From assembly GCA_022820835.1 (NCBI GenBank), contig JAJEET010000026.1, positions 1-64,000 of the forward strand: a stretch of 64,000 bases of DNA. Reading direction: 5' to 3'. Positions 44,701 to 53,830 of this stretch are shown here, one piece after another; within the stretch, counting starts at the first letter, position 1; each line of letters starts with the position of its first letter. A model generated the notes under the pieces. The model ran no database searches. It was not told the origin of the DNA and saw only the letters and a list, made by a program, of their open reading frames with translations. This stretch comes from Candidatus Poribacteria bacterium (lineage in GTDB: Bacteria; Poribacteria; WGA-4E; WGA-3G). The position numbers and the translations under genes are program-made.

Positions 44701-45310
44701 TCCCGACGATCGGAAGGTTGAACTCTTTCGCCAATTCTACCATAATCGGATACGCTTCAAGTTCCTTGTCAATATAATGGTTCTGGACTTCAACATAGAG
44801 GTTGCGTTTCCCCATGATCTCCATGAGCGTTTTGAAATTCTGGATACCCTCTTCTCGTTTACTTGAACAGAGGAGTTGCGGCACCTGTCCTTGGATACAT
44901 CCGGTGAGTGCGATAATTCCGTGATGGTGTTCGCGTAGGATTTCCATATCAATGCGCGGTTTACTGTAGAAACCTTCTGTGTATCCGAGTGATACCAGTT
45001 TAAGGAGATTCTGGTAACCGGTTGCGTCCTCTGCAAGCAGTGTCAGGTGATAGGGACCTCCCTGCCCCTTGCCGCGCGTTCGTCGGTCGCCGGGTGCAAC
45101 ATATACCTCACAACCGACAATAGGGTTGATCCCCCCCTTTTTCGCTTTATCGTAGAGTTCCCACGCGCCGAACATATTGCCGTGGTCGGTGAGTGCTACA
45201 GCCGGCACACTGTTCTCAACAGCCCAATTGACCATATCTTGAATACGGCACGCGCCGTCGAGCATGCTGTATTCGCTGTGATTGTGTAGATGCACAAATC
45301 CGCTTGCCAT
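41780..45310 (-). CDS. dnaE: DNA polymerase III alpha subunit
   Basis: The replicative polymerase, 1176 residues from the ATG at 45310, which has GGAGG close upstream; the track start at 45334 is less likely. The PHP domain opens FVHLHNHSEYSMLDGACRI. The polymerase core has PDIDIDFADRAREHVIDYLVKKYG with catalytic aspartates, then RPGPIESGTMQEFI and YGVCIYQEQVMQIARDMAGF. The C-terminus has helix-hairpin-helix and an OB fold (VFVAGMVTEVKDITTKKGDAMAVIGFEDLEGTVEVVVFP). No intein is present. Gene length is normal for DnaE1. It has its own promoter. Confidence 0.97.
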   Translation of the reverse strand: MASGFVHLHNHSEYSMLDGACRIQDMVNWAVENSVPAVALTDHGNMFGAWELYDKAKKGGINPIVGCEVYVAPGDRRTRGKGQGGPYHLTLLAEDATGYQNLLKLVSLGYTEGFYSKPRIDMEILREHHHGIIALTGCIQGQVPQLLCSSKREEGIQNFKTLMEIMGKRNLYVEVQNHYIDKELEAYPIMVELAKEFNLPIVGTNDCHYLRKSDHEMHDVLLCIQMKKTVNDQHRMRFDNHFYFKSVDEMREALKGYPAEAISNTLEIANRCNLELDYGENLMPKYEVPEGHTNDSYLKELCYKGLREKYGDLSDEIRKRLDYELDIISQTGYSGYFLIVWDYVKYAHQQGYPLSARGSAASSLVLYALNVIAFNPMDYDCLFERFLNLERISPPDIDIDFADRAREHVIDYLVKKYGEASVGKVATFATLGAKAAIKDVGRALETPLDDVVRLTELIPSTPGITIDDALEEVPDFQKLANSPEYRELIDLSKAIEGTKRHVSCHASAIVVSNGPLTDYVPLFKDKHDQVASQFEGKTVEDVGIVKFDSLGLRSLTEIYDCLQMIKTNQGEEIKIDEIPFDDKETYALLSQGLIDGLFQLEASGGMYRVVTQLKPDNFEEFSAIPALYRPGPIESGTMQEFIDRKNKLKPVSYIHPSLEDALKNTYGVCIYQEQVMQIARDMAGFTLGEADILRSAMGKKNPELLKAQREKFVEGAIEKGIAKQEAERVFKQLEPFAGYAFNKSHTVAYSMLAYRMAYLKTHYPHEFMAAMMTGEAGAGHSDKITRYRSECKKLASFLDVEINLLPPDVNSSINEFTVDGNNICFGLVAVKGVGDGAIDAIIEAREQGGSFTSLQDFCERVDIKQVNKRAIESLIMSGAFDSLEGHRAQLLQSLDSVIKVAQSAQADRDRGQMNLFGDVEEVPAMTIALPDIPEFAPLERLMQEKDQLGFYVSGHPLEEYSDIIENYTTASTRTLEAHRIDSEVFVAGMVTEVKDITTKKGDAMAVIGFEDLEGTVEVVVFPNTYKKAGELVEGRAVWIRGKVNVKQNGRNRRSDDEPQKEERQIQAEQIVDIASVSRDQTTSLEVTIQESDLENTEKLEALQRIASANKGELDLVLRLMSPRYGEVIAKCAQKYSITHEPSVTEQVEKLFGENSVKLSNRTIRSNKKNASQIGFV

Positions 45311-45368
45311 CTTTCCTCCAATGTTTAATTTCAATTAAGAATGAATTAAGAACTATAAAACCATTTTT

Positions 45369-45397
45369 ATAATACCAAAAATCTGCGAAAATTTCCA
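45369..45397 (-). promoter_or_regulatory. Sigma-70 promoter for dnaE
   Basis: On the minus strand TGGAAA, 17 bases and TATTAT, with TGG before the -10 as an extended element, lie about 60 bases upstream of the ATG at 45310. Confidence 0.5.
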
Positions 45398-45552
45398 TAA
45401 TAAATTTCGCCATGTGGGTACCTTTGATTGTACCTTTCGACGAAAAAACGCTGCCATTATTTTAGAACAAGTTTTCTGATTAACGGGACTTTTTCTTAAG
45501 GCGCACCTCATTAAAACTAACAACTGACAGCTGAACGCTATCGCGTTTTTGG

Positions 45553-45582
45553 TTGATACACTTCCCTAAAATCTGTTATAAT
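45553..45582 (+). promoter_or_regulatory. Sigma-70 promoter for the MFS gene
   Basis: TTGATA, an 18-base spacer and TATAAT lie about 110 bases upstream of the ATG at 45693. The rest of the 382-base gap 45311-45692 shows only the dnaE promoter and an ACAACTGACAGCTGA repeat-like stretch. Confidence 0.65.
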
Positions 45583-45692
45583 AATCGGTATTATATTCTT
45601 AGTATCGCTCCTTAGTCTGACTAATAACAGACAATCCACTTGGAGCGGAAAAGGTGTGGACTCATCACCGCGGGTTTCCGCGTTCATTTTAG

Positions 45693-46877
45693 ATGGATAA
45701 ATCAAAACTTCTCCTGCTGTTCTTAACCCTCTTTTTCGTGATGCTTGGGTTTGGCATCATCATTCCGAACCTCGCCTATTACGCCAAAGAAACTGGGGCA
45801 ACCACCACTGAAATCGCGATATTGATGTCTATCTATTCCGGGATGCAACTGCTGTTTGCACCGATCTGGGGTAGGTTATCAGACAAATACGGCAGAAAAC
45901 CGGCGATTCTACTCGGATTGCTCGGTAATGCTGCCGCATTAATTGGCTTTGGACTCGCAAAGGATTATCTGTGGCTTTTTAGCGCACGCAGTGCTGCGGG
46001 TATCGCTTCCGCTGCAGTCCTACCGAGCGTCATGGCTTATGTTGCCGATATAACAACATCAGAGGAACGCGGCAGAGGCATGGGATTAATGGGGGCAGCG
46101 ATGGGACTCGGTTTCATCCTGGGCCCTGCCATCGGCGGGATTATGGGTAGCCACAATATGCCGTTTTTTGTCGCAGGCGGCTTGTCCCTACTTACCTTCC
46201 TCTTTGCACTTATTTTACTGCCAGAATCGCTCCAGAAAGGTCTCAAAAGCGAGGAACTCGAAGACCGGCATGAGTGGGTTTCACCACGCGAAATTTTTCG
46301 TCAGACGACTTTGAAATCGCCGCTCACGCCTCTCTTTCTTGTCGCTTTTTTCACAACCTTCAGTTTTGCAGGATTGGAGATGACGTTTCCACTGTTCATC
46401 GAAGATAAGTGGAACTACGGAGAGAGAGAGATGGGGTGGATGTTCATGATTATGGGTGCGATTGTCGTGCCATTACAAGGTGGGTTGCTCGGTAAACTCA
46501 TCAACAAGTTCGGGGAACGGCGCATTGTTCTCACCGGTTTGCTGCTCAACGCTGTCGGTATGGCGTTACTGCTCAAAGCCTACTCTTTTGCGACACTCAC
46601 AGTGTATCTCGCGATTGCTGGTATTGGGAATCAATTGATCCGTCCAACGAATACCTCGTGGATTTCCAAACAGACCCAGATCGGTCAAGGTGCCGCTATC
46701 GGTATTATGGATGCCTTTCTAAGTTTAGGGCGGATCTTGGGACCGCTGCTCGGTGGTTGGCTTTACGCAAACGAGGCTTATCCTTACGCAGTGCTGGCGG
46801 GTATCTTGGTCATAGCGACGCTCTGTCTGTATATTCCGTTGCGGCGAATCGGTGATGAAGCCGCACATACTTCATAA
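45693..46877 (+). CDS. Major facilitator superfamily efflux transporter
   Basis: This 394-residue protein has 12 hydrophobic segments. The loop GRLSDKYGRKPAILLG is MFS motif A, and FILGPAIGGIMG is the antiporter motif C in helix 5, typical of drug/H+ antiporters of the TetA type. The opening MDKSKLLLLFLTLFFVMLGFGIIIPNLAYYAKETGA is like quinolone/tetracycline exporters. The substrate is unknown. It is monocistronic behind a clear promoter. Confidence 0.92.
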   Translation: MDKSKLLLLFLTLFFVMLGFGIIIPNLAYYAKETGATTTEIAILMSIYSGMQLLFAPIWGRLSDKYGRKPAILLGLLGNAAALIGFGLAKDYLWLFSARSAAGIASAAVLPSVMAYVADITTSEERGRGMGLMGAAMGLGFILGPAIGGIMGSHNMPFFVAGGLSLLTFLFALILLPESLQKGLKSEELEDRHEWVSPREIFRQTTLKSPLTPLFLVAFFTTFSFAGLEMTFPLFIEDKWNYGEREMGWMFMIMGAIVVPLQGGLLGKLINKFGERRIVLTGLLLNAVGMALLLKAYSFATLTVYLAIAGIGNQLIRPTNTSWISKQTQIGQGAAIGIMDAFLSLGRILGPLLGGWLYANEAYPYAVLAGILVIATLCLYIPLRRIGDEAAHTS

Positions 46878-46905
46878 TCGTCGGCATCCATAGGCATACA
46901 AGTTT

Positions 46906-48999
46906 TTAGGGTAGGATATTCCAAAGAAAGATTACGCCATCCTCACTGCCGCTTGCGAGGGTTTTACCGTCCGGCGAAAATGTGAGTGCTTTAATCCAGT
47001 TGTCATGCCCTTTGAGTGTCGTTAGTTTAGTGCCAGTAGCGAGATCCCATGTGAGAATAGTTCCGTCATGACTCCCACTTGCGAGGATTTTGCTATCTGC
47101 AGAGAATGCTAAGGCATGGCAGATACCGATATTACCTTTAAGGGTCATCAATTCTTCACCAGTGTTAATATCCCATAGCTTGATACGTTTATCGTCGTAT
47201 ATGCTTGCGAGGGTTTTGCTATCAGGCGAGAAAGCCAAGGCAGTATTCATATCAGCGGAAAAACTTGCGGTCTGGTCTCCTGTGGTTGTATTCCATAATC
47301 GAATTGTTCCATCTTTACTTCCGCTTGCGAGCGTTTTACCATCCGGCGCGAATCTTAGTGCTTTAATTTTACCCTCATGTCCCTTAAATGTAAATTGCAA
47401 CTGCTGAGAGGGAATGTCCCATAATAATATGGAAAATCGATTATTTCCAGTAGCCAGCGATGAATTTTGTGCAACAGCGAGCATAGCACCATCTTGCGAA
47501 AATGCGGCTGTCCCGTGAATCTGAAGTTTGACATGCTTTTTAATACCGTTTGCCGTTTTCACATCCATTATGAACGTATAACCCATTGCTCGAGAGGACG
47601 ATGAACCGGCTCTCTGTCCTGGTAGCACTGGAGCCTCCCCTTTGTGCGATTCAATAGGAAAGACAGCTCGGTTGTGTCCAGTGGACGCGTCCCATACACT
47701 CAACTCGCCTGTCACACTTTCCTTCCTGAATTCGTCGCGTTTTTGTCTTGTGAATGTGAAATCTCCTGCACTGGTTACTGTACGACCATCAGGTGAAAAT
47801 GCCAGCGTGATGAGTTTGTCTGTGGATTCTATAGCATCCGCGCGGGGTGTGAAAGTATTCATGTCCCACAACTGGAGCATTTTAGAATACCCGCCCGCCA
47901 AAGTATTGCCGTCGGGTGAGAATACCAAGGCGTTGACACCCTGTGTATGTCCTGTAGTAAGGACAGATAACTCGGCACCCGTATCTGCATCCCAGAACCG
48001 GATACTGCCATCTGAACTCCCACCTACAAACGCCTTGGCATCTGGAGAGAATGTCAATACGTTTATTTCCGGTTTATCTTTACCAAGTGTGGCGCGTAGC
48101 GTTCCGGTAGCAACATCCCACAGCTCAATCCCGTGAAATGAAGTCTGATAAATAAAGGTCTTACCGTCTTTAGAGAACTCGAATTTTCCACCGAGCGATA
48201 CACTTTCGCCCAAGGTTTTGAGTTGACGACCGGTAGCGATGTCCCACAAACTAAGAGGTGCGTTAAAAATATCGACAGCAAGCAGAGAACCGTCTGGTGA
48301 AATTGCCAACTGATTGACATAATCTTTATGCCCTCTGAGCGTTTTCAGGTGTTTCCCGGTAGTCGCATCCTTCAACTGAATGACACCTTTCCTATATCCG
48401 AGTGCCAAGATGCCGTTTTCGTTAATTTTATCAAGGTGGATGTGCCGTGAGGTAGCGTCCTGCCCAATCAGTGCGTAGAAAAACTTGATAATACCAAGCG
48501 AAGGTGTTACCTGGAAAACTCTTTTTTCCTGACCGGTAGTTATATCCCGAAATCGGACTGAACCGTCCGTACTGAGACTGATAAGCGTTTTGCCGTCATC
48601 AGGAAACACGACTGCGACCCGTCCCTTGTGTCCTTTGAAAGATTTCAGGGTTTTGCCGGTCTCAACATCCCACAATAAAATTTCGCCATATCCGCCGCTT
48701 GCAAGGGTTTTGCTGTCCGGCGAGAATGCCACAGAACCCACGCCGCCTTCATGTCCAGCGAGCAGCGCGAGTTCAGCGCCGGTGTGAGCATCATAAATCC
48801 AGATACCTGCAGAACTTGCTGCTGCAATTCGGGTTCCATCTGGTGAAAAACTGATACTTTGTATCCAACCTTTGCCGAACCGTGCTTTCGCGCCTTCCGG
48901 TAATTTCCATTGTGTACTGTCTTGGGCAATCACACCGCGGAGAAATAGCGCGTGGATTGAAAACAAAATAGTGATGGCTAATACGTGCTTCATCTTCAT
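46906..48999 (-). CDS. Secreted WD40 protein with 14 repeats
   Basis: The ORF track starts at 49152 inside the upstream gene. The ATG at 48999 (AGGA eight bases upstream) gives a signal peptide (MKMKHVLAITILFSIHALFLRGVIAQ) and 697 residues. I count 14 WD40-like units (SPDG...LWD), again two propellers, ending directly after the last blade (VIFLWNILP) without a dockerin. The mature start DSTQWKLPEGAKARFGKGWIQ matches the protein at 27474. Some middle blades are degenerate (FPDDGKTLISLSTDG, LGYRKGVIQLKDATTG). It lies 4 bases after the FG-GAP/UnbV gene, so the two should be co-translated and may form one surface complex. Confidence 0.88.
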   Translation of the reverse strand: MKMKHVLAITILFSIHALFLRGVIAQDSTQWKLPEGAKARFGKGWIQSISFSPDGTRIAAASSAGIWIYDAHTGAELALLAGHEGGVGSVAFSPDSKTLASGGYGEILLWDVETGKTLKSFKGHKGRVAVVFPDDGKTLISLSTDGSVRFRDITTGQEKRVFQVTPSLGIIKFFYALIGQDATSRHIHLDKINENGILALGYRKGVIQLKDATTGKHLKTLRGHKDYVNQLAISPDGSLLAVDIFNAPLSLWDIATGRQLKTLGESVSLGGKFEFSKDGKTFIYQTSFHGIELWDVATGTLRATLGKDKPEINVLTFSPDAKAFVGGSSDGSIRFWDADTGAELSVLTTGHTQGVNALVFSPDGNTLAGGYSKMLQLWDMNTFTPRADAIESTDKLITLAFSPDGRTVTSAGDFTFTRQKRDEFRKESVTGELSVWDASTGHNRAVFPIESHKGEAPVLPGQRAGSSSSRAMGYTFIMDVKTANGIKKHVKLQIHGTAAFSQDGAMLAVAQNSSLATGNNRFSILLWDIPSQQLQFTFKGHEGKIKALRFAPDGKTLASGSKDGTIRLWNTTTGDQTASFSADMNTALAFSPDSKTLASIYDDKRIKLWDINTGEELMTLKGNIGICHALAFSADSKILASGSHDGTILTWDLATGTKLTTLKGHDNWIKALTFSPDGKTLASGSEDGVIFLWNILP

Positions 49000-49003
49000 G
49001 GTT

Positions 49004-52000
49004 TCAGTCCTGTGTCGGTAATGGTGGTAAACGGTGCTCCACGCGTCGGGTATTATATTTGAGTTGATACCGGCGATGCGCTTCGTCATCTGGATAATGT
49101 TCGGTATTCGGATACGGATAGGCGGACATGCCGTGAAACGGCAGCGGTTCAACCGTCTGCGAGGTGAGGGTGTTGATGTCGCCGTCTTTGTCCCAACCGT
49201 CGCTATAAAGGATAAAATCTCGCACCCAACCGGGTTTCAATGCTGGCAGGCGTGCGGCATCAAATTCCACTGTGATTTCATCCCCCGCATTGAGGATAAC
49301 GTACATATCGTCAACCTCCTGTAACAAGGGGTTGACATCTCCGTAGCGGGTGTAATACCCCGCAAGGTCGCGCCATTGTGCATCTGTTGTTACTTTTTGG
49401 TAGTCGAACAGGTGCGGTGCATGCGGGGTCGGACGATACATTTCGGAGAAGCCGCGGTAGTGCAGATCCGCGCTATCCGGGTTCAACGTCGTCAGCTCTA
49501 TCGGTACGTCTTGTGTGCCGACAGTGAAAAACGCTGCATCCCAATAAATCTGCATATCGGTTTCAATCCGAACCTGTCGGTCGTTCGATAGAAATTTGCC
49601 CGTTAGATCGACGGTAATCGTCTTGTTTTTTCCCGCTGGCAGTCCAATCATATCAATCACAGTCTTCCATTTTCCGGTTCCATCCTTCACAGCAACCGAT
49701 GGGAAACGGGGACTAATTTCGGGGTTTTGGAACAGCGCAACGTTGATACTGGTATCGGTCGGGAAAATCCAACCGCTGAGAAATAGCGTCACAGGTGCGT
49801 CATTGGGTGCATCACCGAGGTCAAGGACTATCGCGTGCGGTTCAACAACGCCTTGGTAGGGACCGGGTGTGTGTTCAACGGCGTAGTGGTAATCAAACGT
49901 TCTTAAAGCATCGGATACATCTTTACCGCGATGGTTGAACGCAGACTTCGGGTGCAATTTCTCCTTAACACCGTAAACCTTGAATTCGGCAAACGGTGGT
50001 GGAACATACTGCTCATTTACGAAGATGTCGGTGCCTGCTGGGTGGTCCACTGCGATGAGTTTCACCTCGTCAAAATAGGCGGTTTCCCATAATTCTTCCG
50101 TAATTTGAATGGAATACTTTCCATCTTTTAGTTGCATCTGTGTCCCCGAAATCTTCACGAAATCTTTTGTCTCATCAGGTGCGACGAACCCCATTGAAGT
50201 GACGAGTCCCAACGGCGCACGCCAGAGCAGGTCGGTGACGAATTCGTATTTCTCACCGTTATAGACGTATAGGAATGGACAGGAGCCTTTGAGTATCTGT
50301 TTCTCCAGAATCCGTTGTCTTGACTGCGGTTCAATGACGTTCTGCGGTACACCGTTTGTCCAGACAACACGCACGACATCCGCGGCATCAAACGCACCTA
50401 ACCCGAAATGGGAGACCTGTTCGGATACATACTGCAGTTGATACAGATCACCGATTTTCACCTCCAGTTTCGAGCCGATACCGTCTCTATTCACCTTATT
50501 ATTGCCGGTAGTGATACCTTCCAATCGGACCTGTATCCAGTTATTTTCGTTGCCGCCGTTATTTTGCAAGGCGCGGAGTTCTCCTTCGCCGTTGATGAAA
50601 AAAAGGTCGAGATCGCCATCATTGTCGTAATCACCCACAGCACCGGCAGTCGCATTCTGGAGGGTCGCACCCTCTGCAGTAACGTTTTCTATCAGTGGAT
50701 AAGGTTCCATAAACTGCCCGGTCCCATCATTTCGGAACAGAAACATCCCCTCTTTACCACTCACCCAGAGGTCAATAAATCCGTCGTTATCGTAATCTAT
50801 GTTTTTCAATAGGAAAGGAGACAGGTCACGTACACCTGCTTCTAAGCGCGGATCCTCCATAAAACTTCCGTCTCCGCTATTGAGGTAGAGGTGGATTCGA
50901 TCTGCTGTCGATAAGAAAATATCAATATCTCCGTCGTTGTCATAATCACCGATAGCAGCTGCGGTGTAATGGACATCCTGAGAAATTCCGGTCTCGTCGG
51001 AAACCGCGCGGAGCTTCCCTTGGCGGAGGTTATCGTAGAGGGTGCATCCCATTTCGCGGTGTATGGTAAAAATATCTATATCGCCATCGTCATCAAAATC
51101 AGCAGAGAATGCCTCGGCGGGCGCAAGTTGTTGCACTGGATTTACAAAGGTCTGTTCTGTGACATCGGTGAAAGTCTCATCGCCGTTATTCCGATACATC
51201 GTGGCACCGGTTGTAAAGAGGTCCAGATCACCATCGTGATCATAATCGACAGGATGAAGGGTACCTATCTCAGTTCTGGGATTTTCATGTATGATGAGGT
51301 CAGATGCCCCCTCATTCCCTTCCGTATCTTTCCATATATGCACGATTCCATTGACACTCTCAAATAGATAATCTTGTATACCATCTTTATTCAAGTCTGC
51401 GACAACTATATGGGTGTCTTGGTCTGCTACGTATGTGCTAATAGGATCAAATTGTTCTCCTATATTCTGATACAGCATGAAACCGTTCGCGACTGCATGC
51501 AGATCCAGATTTCCATCATTATCGTGGTCCATAAGGATAACAGCAACGGGGGGCTTGAAATTTGAAGGCGGATTCACATTGGCAAGTCCGAGTTGTTCAG
51601 TGACGTCCACAAATTCCACTTCAATCGGTAGACTCTGTTTAGCGATGATTCGCGCGCGAAACCCCGCACTGAACGTCTCTATCGGATGCCCGAGGATGTC
51701 GGTCACCAATTCACCGATACCTTGCTGATAACGCGGACTTGCCCGGTGTAAGTTCTCAAAAATTCGGACATTTCGGATGGCGAGTTTTAAATCTTTCTGC
51801 TCTATTGCTTCTATCCCTTGGGTGAGGTATGCGAGTTTTTCGGCATCCGTATCACCTAAAAGGAGCATTAGGTCTTGACAGAGGTCCCCAGCAGCTTCGA
51901 GGTCCTCCTGCGCTAACAATCCGAGTGTCAACTTCATCAGCACAACGATATTCACCGGTGATCGCGAGTGAAGTTCCTGAAGATGCCGAACAGCCTCCTG

Positions 52001-52495
52001 CTGTGCTTCCAGATCGTTTCGTTGTCCAAGATAGTGGCGGACCAGTTTATAACGAAACTCCAATTCATCGGGATCCAAGCGCACGGCTTCCTGCATCGCC
52101 TCCACTGCCAGATTGCTTTTCCCTTGCAACTGATAGACTTCGGATAAGATAAAGTGTAACTGGCTATCCATTGGTGCGGCAGCGATACCGCGCTTCACCC
52201 ATTCCTCGGCAGCGGCTGCCTGCTGTAAGCGCAAGTGTGCGACAGCGAGGTTCCCGTAACCGATCGCTTCATCTGGAAGCAGCTCAACAAGTGCCGTAAA
52301 CGCCTCAACAGCCTTAGAAGGCTGCGACTCTTCAAGGTATGCCAACCCTAAATTCTGGTGCCGGATCGCTGCTTCAATGATCTGGGTGCTGTTCATCTCT
52401 TGCGCGTCTGTTGTTGAGACGACAAAGCCCGTTACGAATAGCATCGCACACATCAAATATTTTCCTATATTAGAAGACGTAGATCTCTGTATCAT
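49004..52495 (-). CDS. Large exported TPR + FG-GAP/VCBS + ASPIC/UnbV protein
   Basis: This 1163-residue protein has a signal peptide ending TTDAQ. Residues of about 35-270 are TPR units (NLGLAYLEESQPSKAVEAFTALVELLPDEAIGYGNLAVAHLRLQ...). From about 320 there are seven calcium-loop repeats of the DxDxDGxxD type (DHDNDGNLDL, DYDHDGDLDL, DFDDDGDIDI, DYDNDGDIDI and others), as in integrin-like propellers. An ASPIC/UnbV segment follows (NNWIQVRLEGITTGNNKVNRDGIGSKLEVK). The last 400 residues are beta-rich with unknown fold (SCPFLYVYNGEKYEFVTDLLWRAPLGL). It probably binds ligands or partners outside the cell. Confidence 0.88.
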   Translation of the reverse strand: MIQRSTSSNIGKYLMCAMLFVTGFVVSTTDAQEMNSTQIIEAAIRHQNLGLAYLEESQPSKAVEAFTALVELLPDEAIGYGNLAVAHLRLQQAAAAEEWVKRGIAAAPMDSQLHFILSEVYQLQGKSNLAVEAMQEAVRLDPDELEFRYKLVRHYLGQRNDLEAQQEAVRHLQELHSRSPVNIVVLMKLTLGLLAQEDLEAAGDLCQDLMLLLGDTDAEKLAYLTQGIEAIEQKDLKLAIRNVRIFENLHRASPRYQQGIGELVTDILGHPIETFSAGFRARIIAKQSLPIEVEFVDVTEQLGLANVNPPSNFKPPVAVILMDHDNDGNLDLHAVANGFMLYQNIGEQFDPISTYVADQDTHIVVADLNKDGIQDYLFESVNGIVHIWKDTEGNEGASDLIIHENPRTEIGTLHPVDYDHDGDLDLFTTGATMYRNNGDETFTDVTEQTFVNPVQQLAPAEAFSADFDDDGDIDIFTIHREMGCTLYDNLRQGKLRAVSDETGISQDVHYTAAAIGDYDNDGDIDIFLSTADRIHLYLNSGDGSFMEDPRLEAGVRDLSPFLLKNIDYDNDGFIDLWVSGKEGMFLFRNDGTGQFMEPYPLIENVTAEGATLQNATAGAVGDYDNDGDLDLFFINGEGELRALQNNGGNENNWIQVRLEGITTGNNKVNRDGIGSKLEVKIGDLYQLQYVSEQVSHFGLGAFDAADVVRVVWTNGVPQNVIEPQSRQRILEKQILKGSCPFLYVYNGEKYEFVTDLLWRAPLGLVTSMGFVAPDETKDFVKISGTQMQLKDGKYSIQITEELWETAYFDEVKLIAVDHPAGTDIFVNEQYVPPPFAEFKVYGVKEKLHPKSAFNHRGKDVSDALRTFDYHYAVEHTPGPYQGVVEPHAIVLDLGDAPNDAPVTLFLSGWIFPTDTSINVALFQNPEISPRFPSVAVKDGTGKWKTVIDMIGLPAGKNKTITVDLTGKFLSNDRQVRIETDMQIYWDAAFFTVGTQDVPIELTTLNPDSADLHYRGFSEMYRPTPHAPHLFDYQKVTTDAQWRDLAGYYTRYGDVNPLLQEVDDMYVILNAGDEITVEFDAARLPALKPGWVRDFILYSDGWDKDGDINTLTSQTVEPLPFHGMSAYPYPNTEHYPDDEAHRRYQLKYNTRRVEHRLPPLPTQD

Positions 52496-52800
52496 GCATT
52501 TTCCTCTTTCTGAAAATCTTCTGCGGTATCCACGACTGCCTGTCGTAGGGTCCTCCGTCTCAGTGCGAGTGAATCTTCGAGTTGTTTAAGGTGAAGCAGC
52601 CATGACTCTTTAGAGTCGCCTTCTTCCGTGCCGAATCCGTCCGTTATAGAGAGCCGAATATATTTCAGACGTTCTGACTGCAAGACCTTCATTTGTGAGT
52701 CATAGTCTTCAACGCCGGATTCCAGTAGGGTAATCAGTTCGCGTATTTTTTCCAATGTGTATCTCCTTTTAGATCGTGATTTGGTAGTTTGCGCCATCAA
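52492..52800 (-). CDS. Small helical protein of unknown function
   Basis: This 102-residue protein is charged and largely helical (YTLEKIRELITLLESGVEDYDSQMKVLQSERLKYI, LLHLKQLEDSLALRRRTLRQAVVDTAEDFQKEE), with coiled-coil character and no cysteine or membrane segment. Its stop overlaps the start of the large FG-GAP/UnbV gene as ATGA, so the two are translationally coupled. It is the first gene of the three-gene operon ending with the WD40 protein. A second ATG directly follows the first, so the start may be 52797. No family was recognised. Confidence 0.65.
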   Translation of the reverse strand: MMAQTTKSRSKRRYTLEKIRELITLLESGVEDYDSQMKVLQSERLKYIRLSITDGFGTEEGDSKESWLLHLKQLEDSLALRRRTLRQAVVDTAEDFQKEENA

Positions 52801-52990
52801 GGTGAGGTGTAAAATAGTGTATCTTATTTTATGTTTTTAATCAAATGAAAATTGCCCCCTTTCTCTTGCACTCTTTTAGCACACATTGTATAATATTGTA
52901 AAAACCCTAACCGCCTGGACTTTCGGTGGCGAGGACGCAAACTTCGCCAGCAGTGGAATTTATGACCACGAACCGCAAAGGAGAACACCG

Positions 52991-53676
52991 ATGGAAACTT
53001 CCCCAAACGTGCGTCGTCCGCCTTATGCACCCACAGAAATGGAAGAAGAACTCTACCCGGAATCGGATGGTAAACCCATGGCTGACACAGACCTCCACCT
53101 TTATTGGATAAAGCGTGTGCAGGATATGCTCGAAACTTATCTTTCGCAGGACCCAGGGATCTACATCTCTGGGAATATTATGATGTATGACATAAAGGGC
53201 CCGATGCGAACCGCTGTCTCGCCCGATATTCTTGTCGCTTTCGGGCTCGGACAGAAGTTCCGCCGCACCTATAAGGTATGGGAAGAAGGAAAACCCCAGA
53301 TTTCGTGATGGAGTTTTCCAGTAAGAGGACCTATCGAAATGATTTAGATGAGAAGATGGCACTCTATGCGCGTATGAACATTCCAGAGTATTTCCGCTAT
53401 GATTCAGATAGAAGATATCTACCCTCGCCGCTACTCGGGTTTCGGCTTGTTGAAGGTAAGTATGTTGAGATTGCGCCAGACGTTGATGCAGCGATACATT
53501 CAGAGATATTGGCTCTGAATTTCCATTTAACGGAAGAGGGTCTCACGCTTTACGATCCCCAATCAGAACGGTGGCTACAAACCCTTGCAGAACAAGAAGC
53601 GGCAGCCCGACAGAAGGCTGAAGCAGAAGTCGCGCGACTCCAAGCAGAACTTGAACGCTTGAAGGAACGCGGGTAA
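52991..53676 (+). pseudogene. Uma2-family (DUF820) nuclease-fold gene, frameshifted
   Basis: Two overlapping ORFs form one Uma2 protein. The first, from the ATG at 52991 (GGAG seven bases upstream), runs through AVSPDILVAFG and FRRTYKVWEEGKP, then stops at 53308. The second continues in the -1 frame from PDFVMEFSSKRTYRNDLDEKMALYARMNIPEYFRYD, which holds the PD-(D/E)xK active site. Adding one C to the CCCC run at 53294-53297 would join them. The tail (EQEAAARQKAEAEVARLQAELERLKE) is a coiled coil. Uma2 proteins are common in cyanobacteria and some uncultured phyla, with uncertain function. A run-length assembly error is possible. Confidence 0.75.
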
Positions 53677-53689
53677 TACCATATCTACA

Positions 53690-53790
53690 TGTAGCATAAC
53701 CTGTTAGGTTGTGCAATGTCTGAAGGCACGTCGTATTTGGGCGAGTACGCCGCAGAATTGCCCTACTACGAACTGAATTTGCTTTTAATC
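53690..53790. repeat. Non-coding palindromic repeat region
   Basis: TGTAGCATAACCTGTTAGGT and the following bases carry the hairpin AACCT-GTT-AGGTT (53698-53710), matching sites at 15898 and 27383. After it come CGTCGTA...GGGC and GCCC...TACTACG as a second imperfect palindrome. Nothing else is seen between the Uma2 pseudogene and the next gene. Confidence 0.55.
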
Positions 53791-53830
53791 TGAAAATGGA
53801 CAACCCATTGTACCCCCTTGGAGGATAGCA

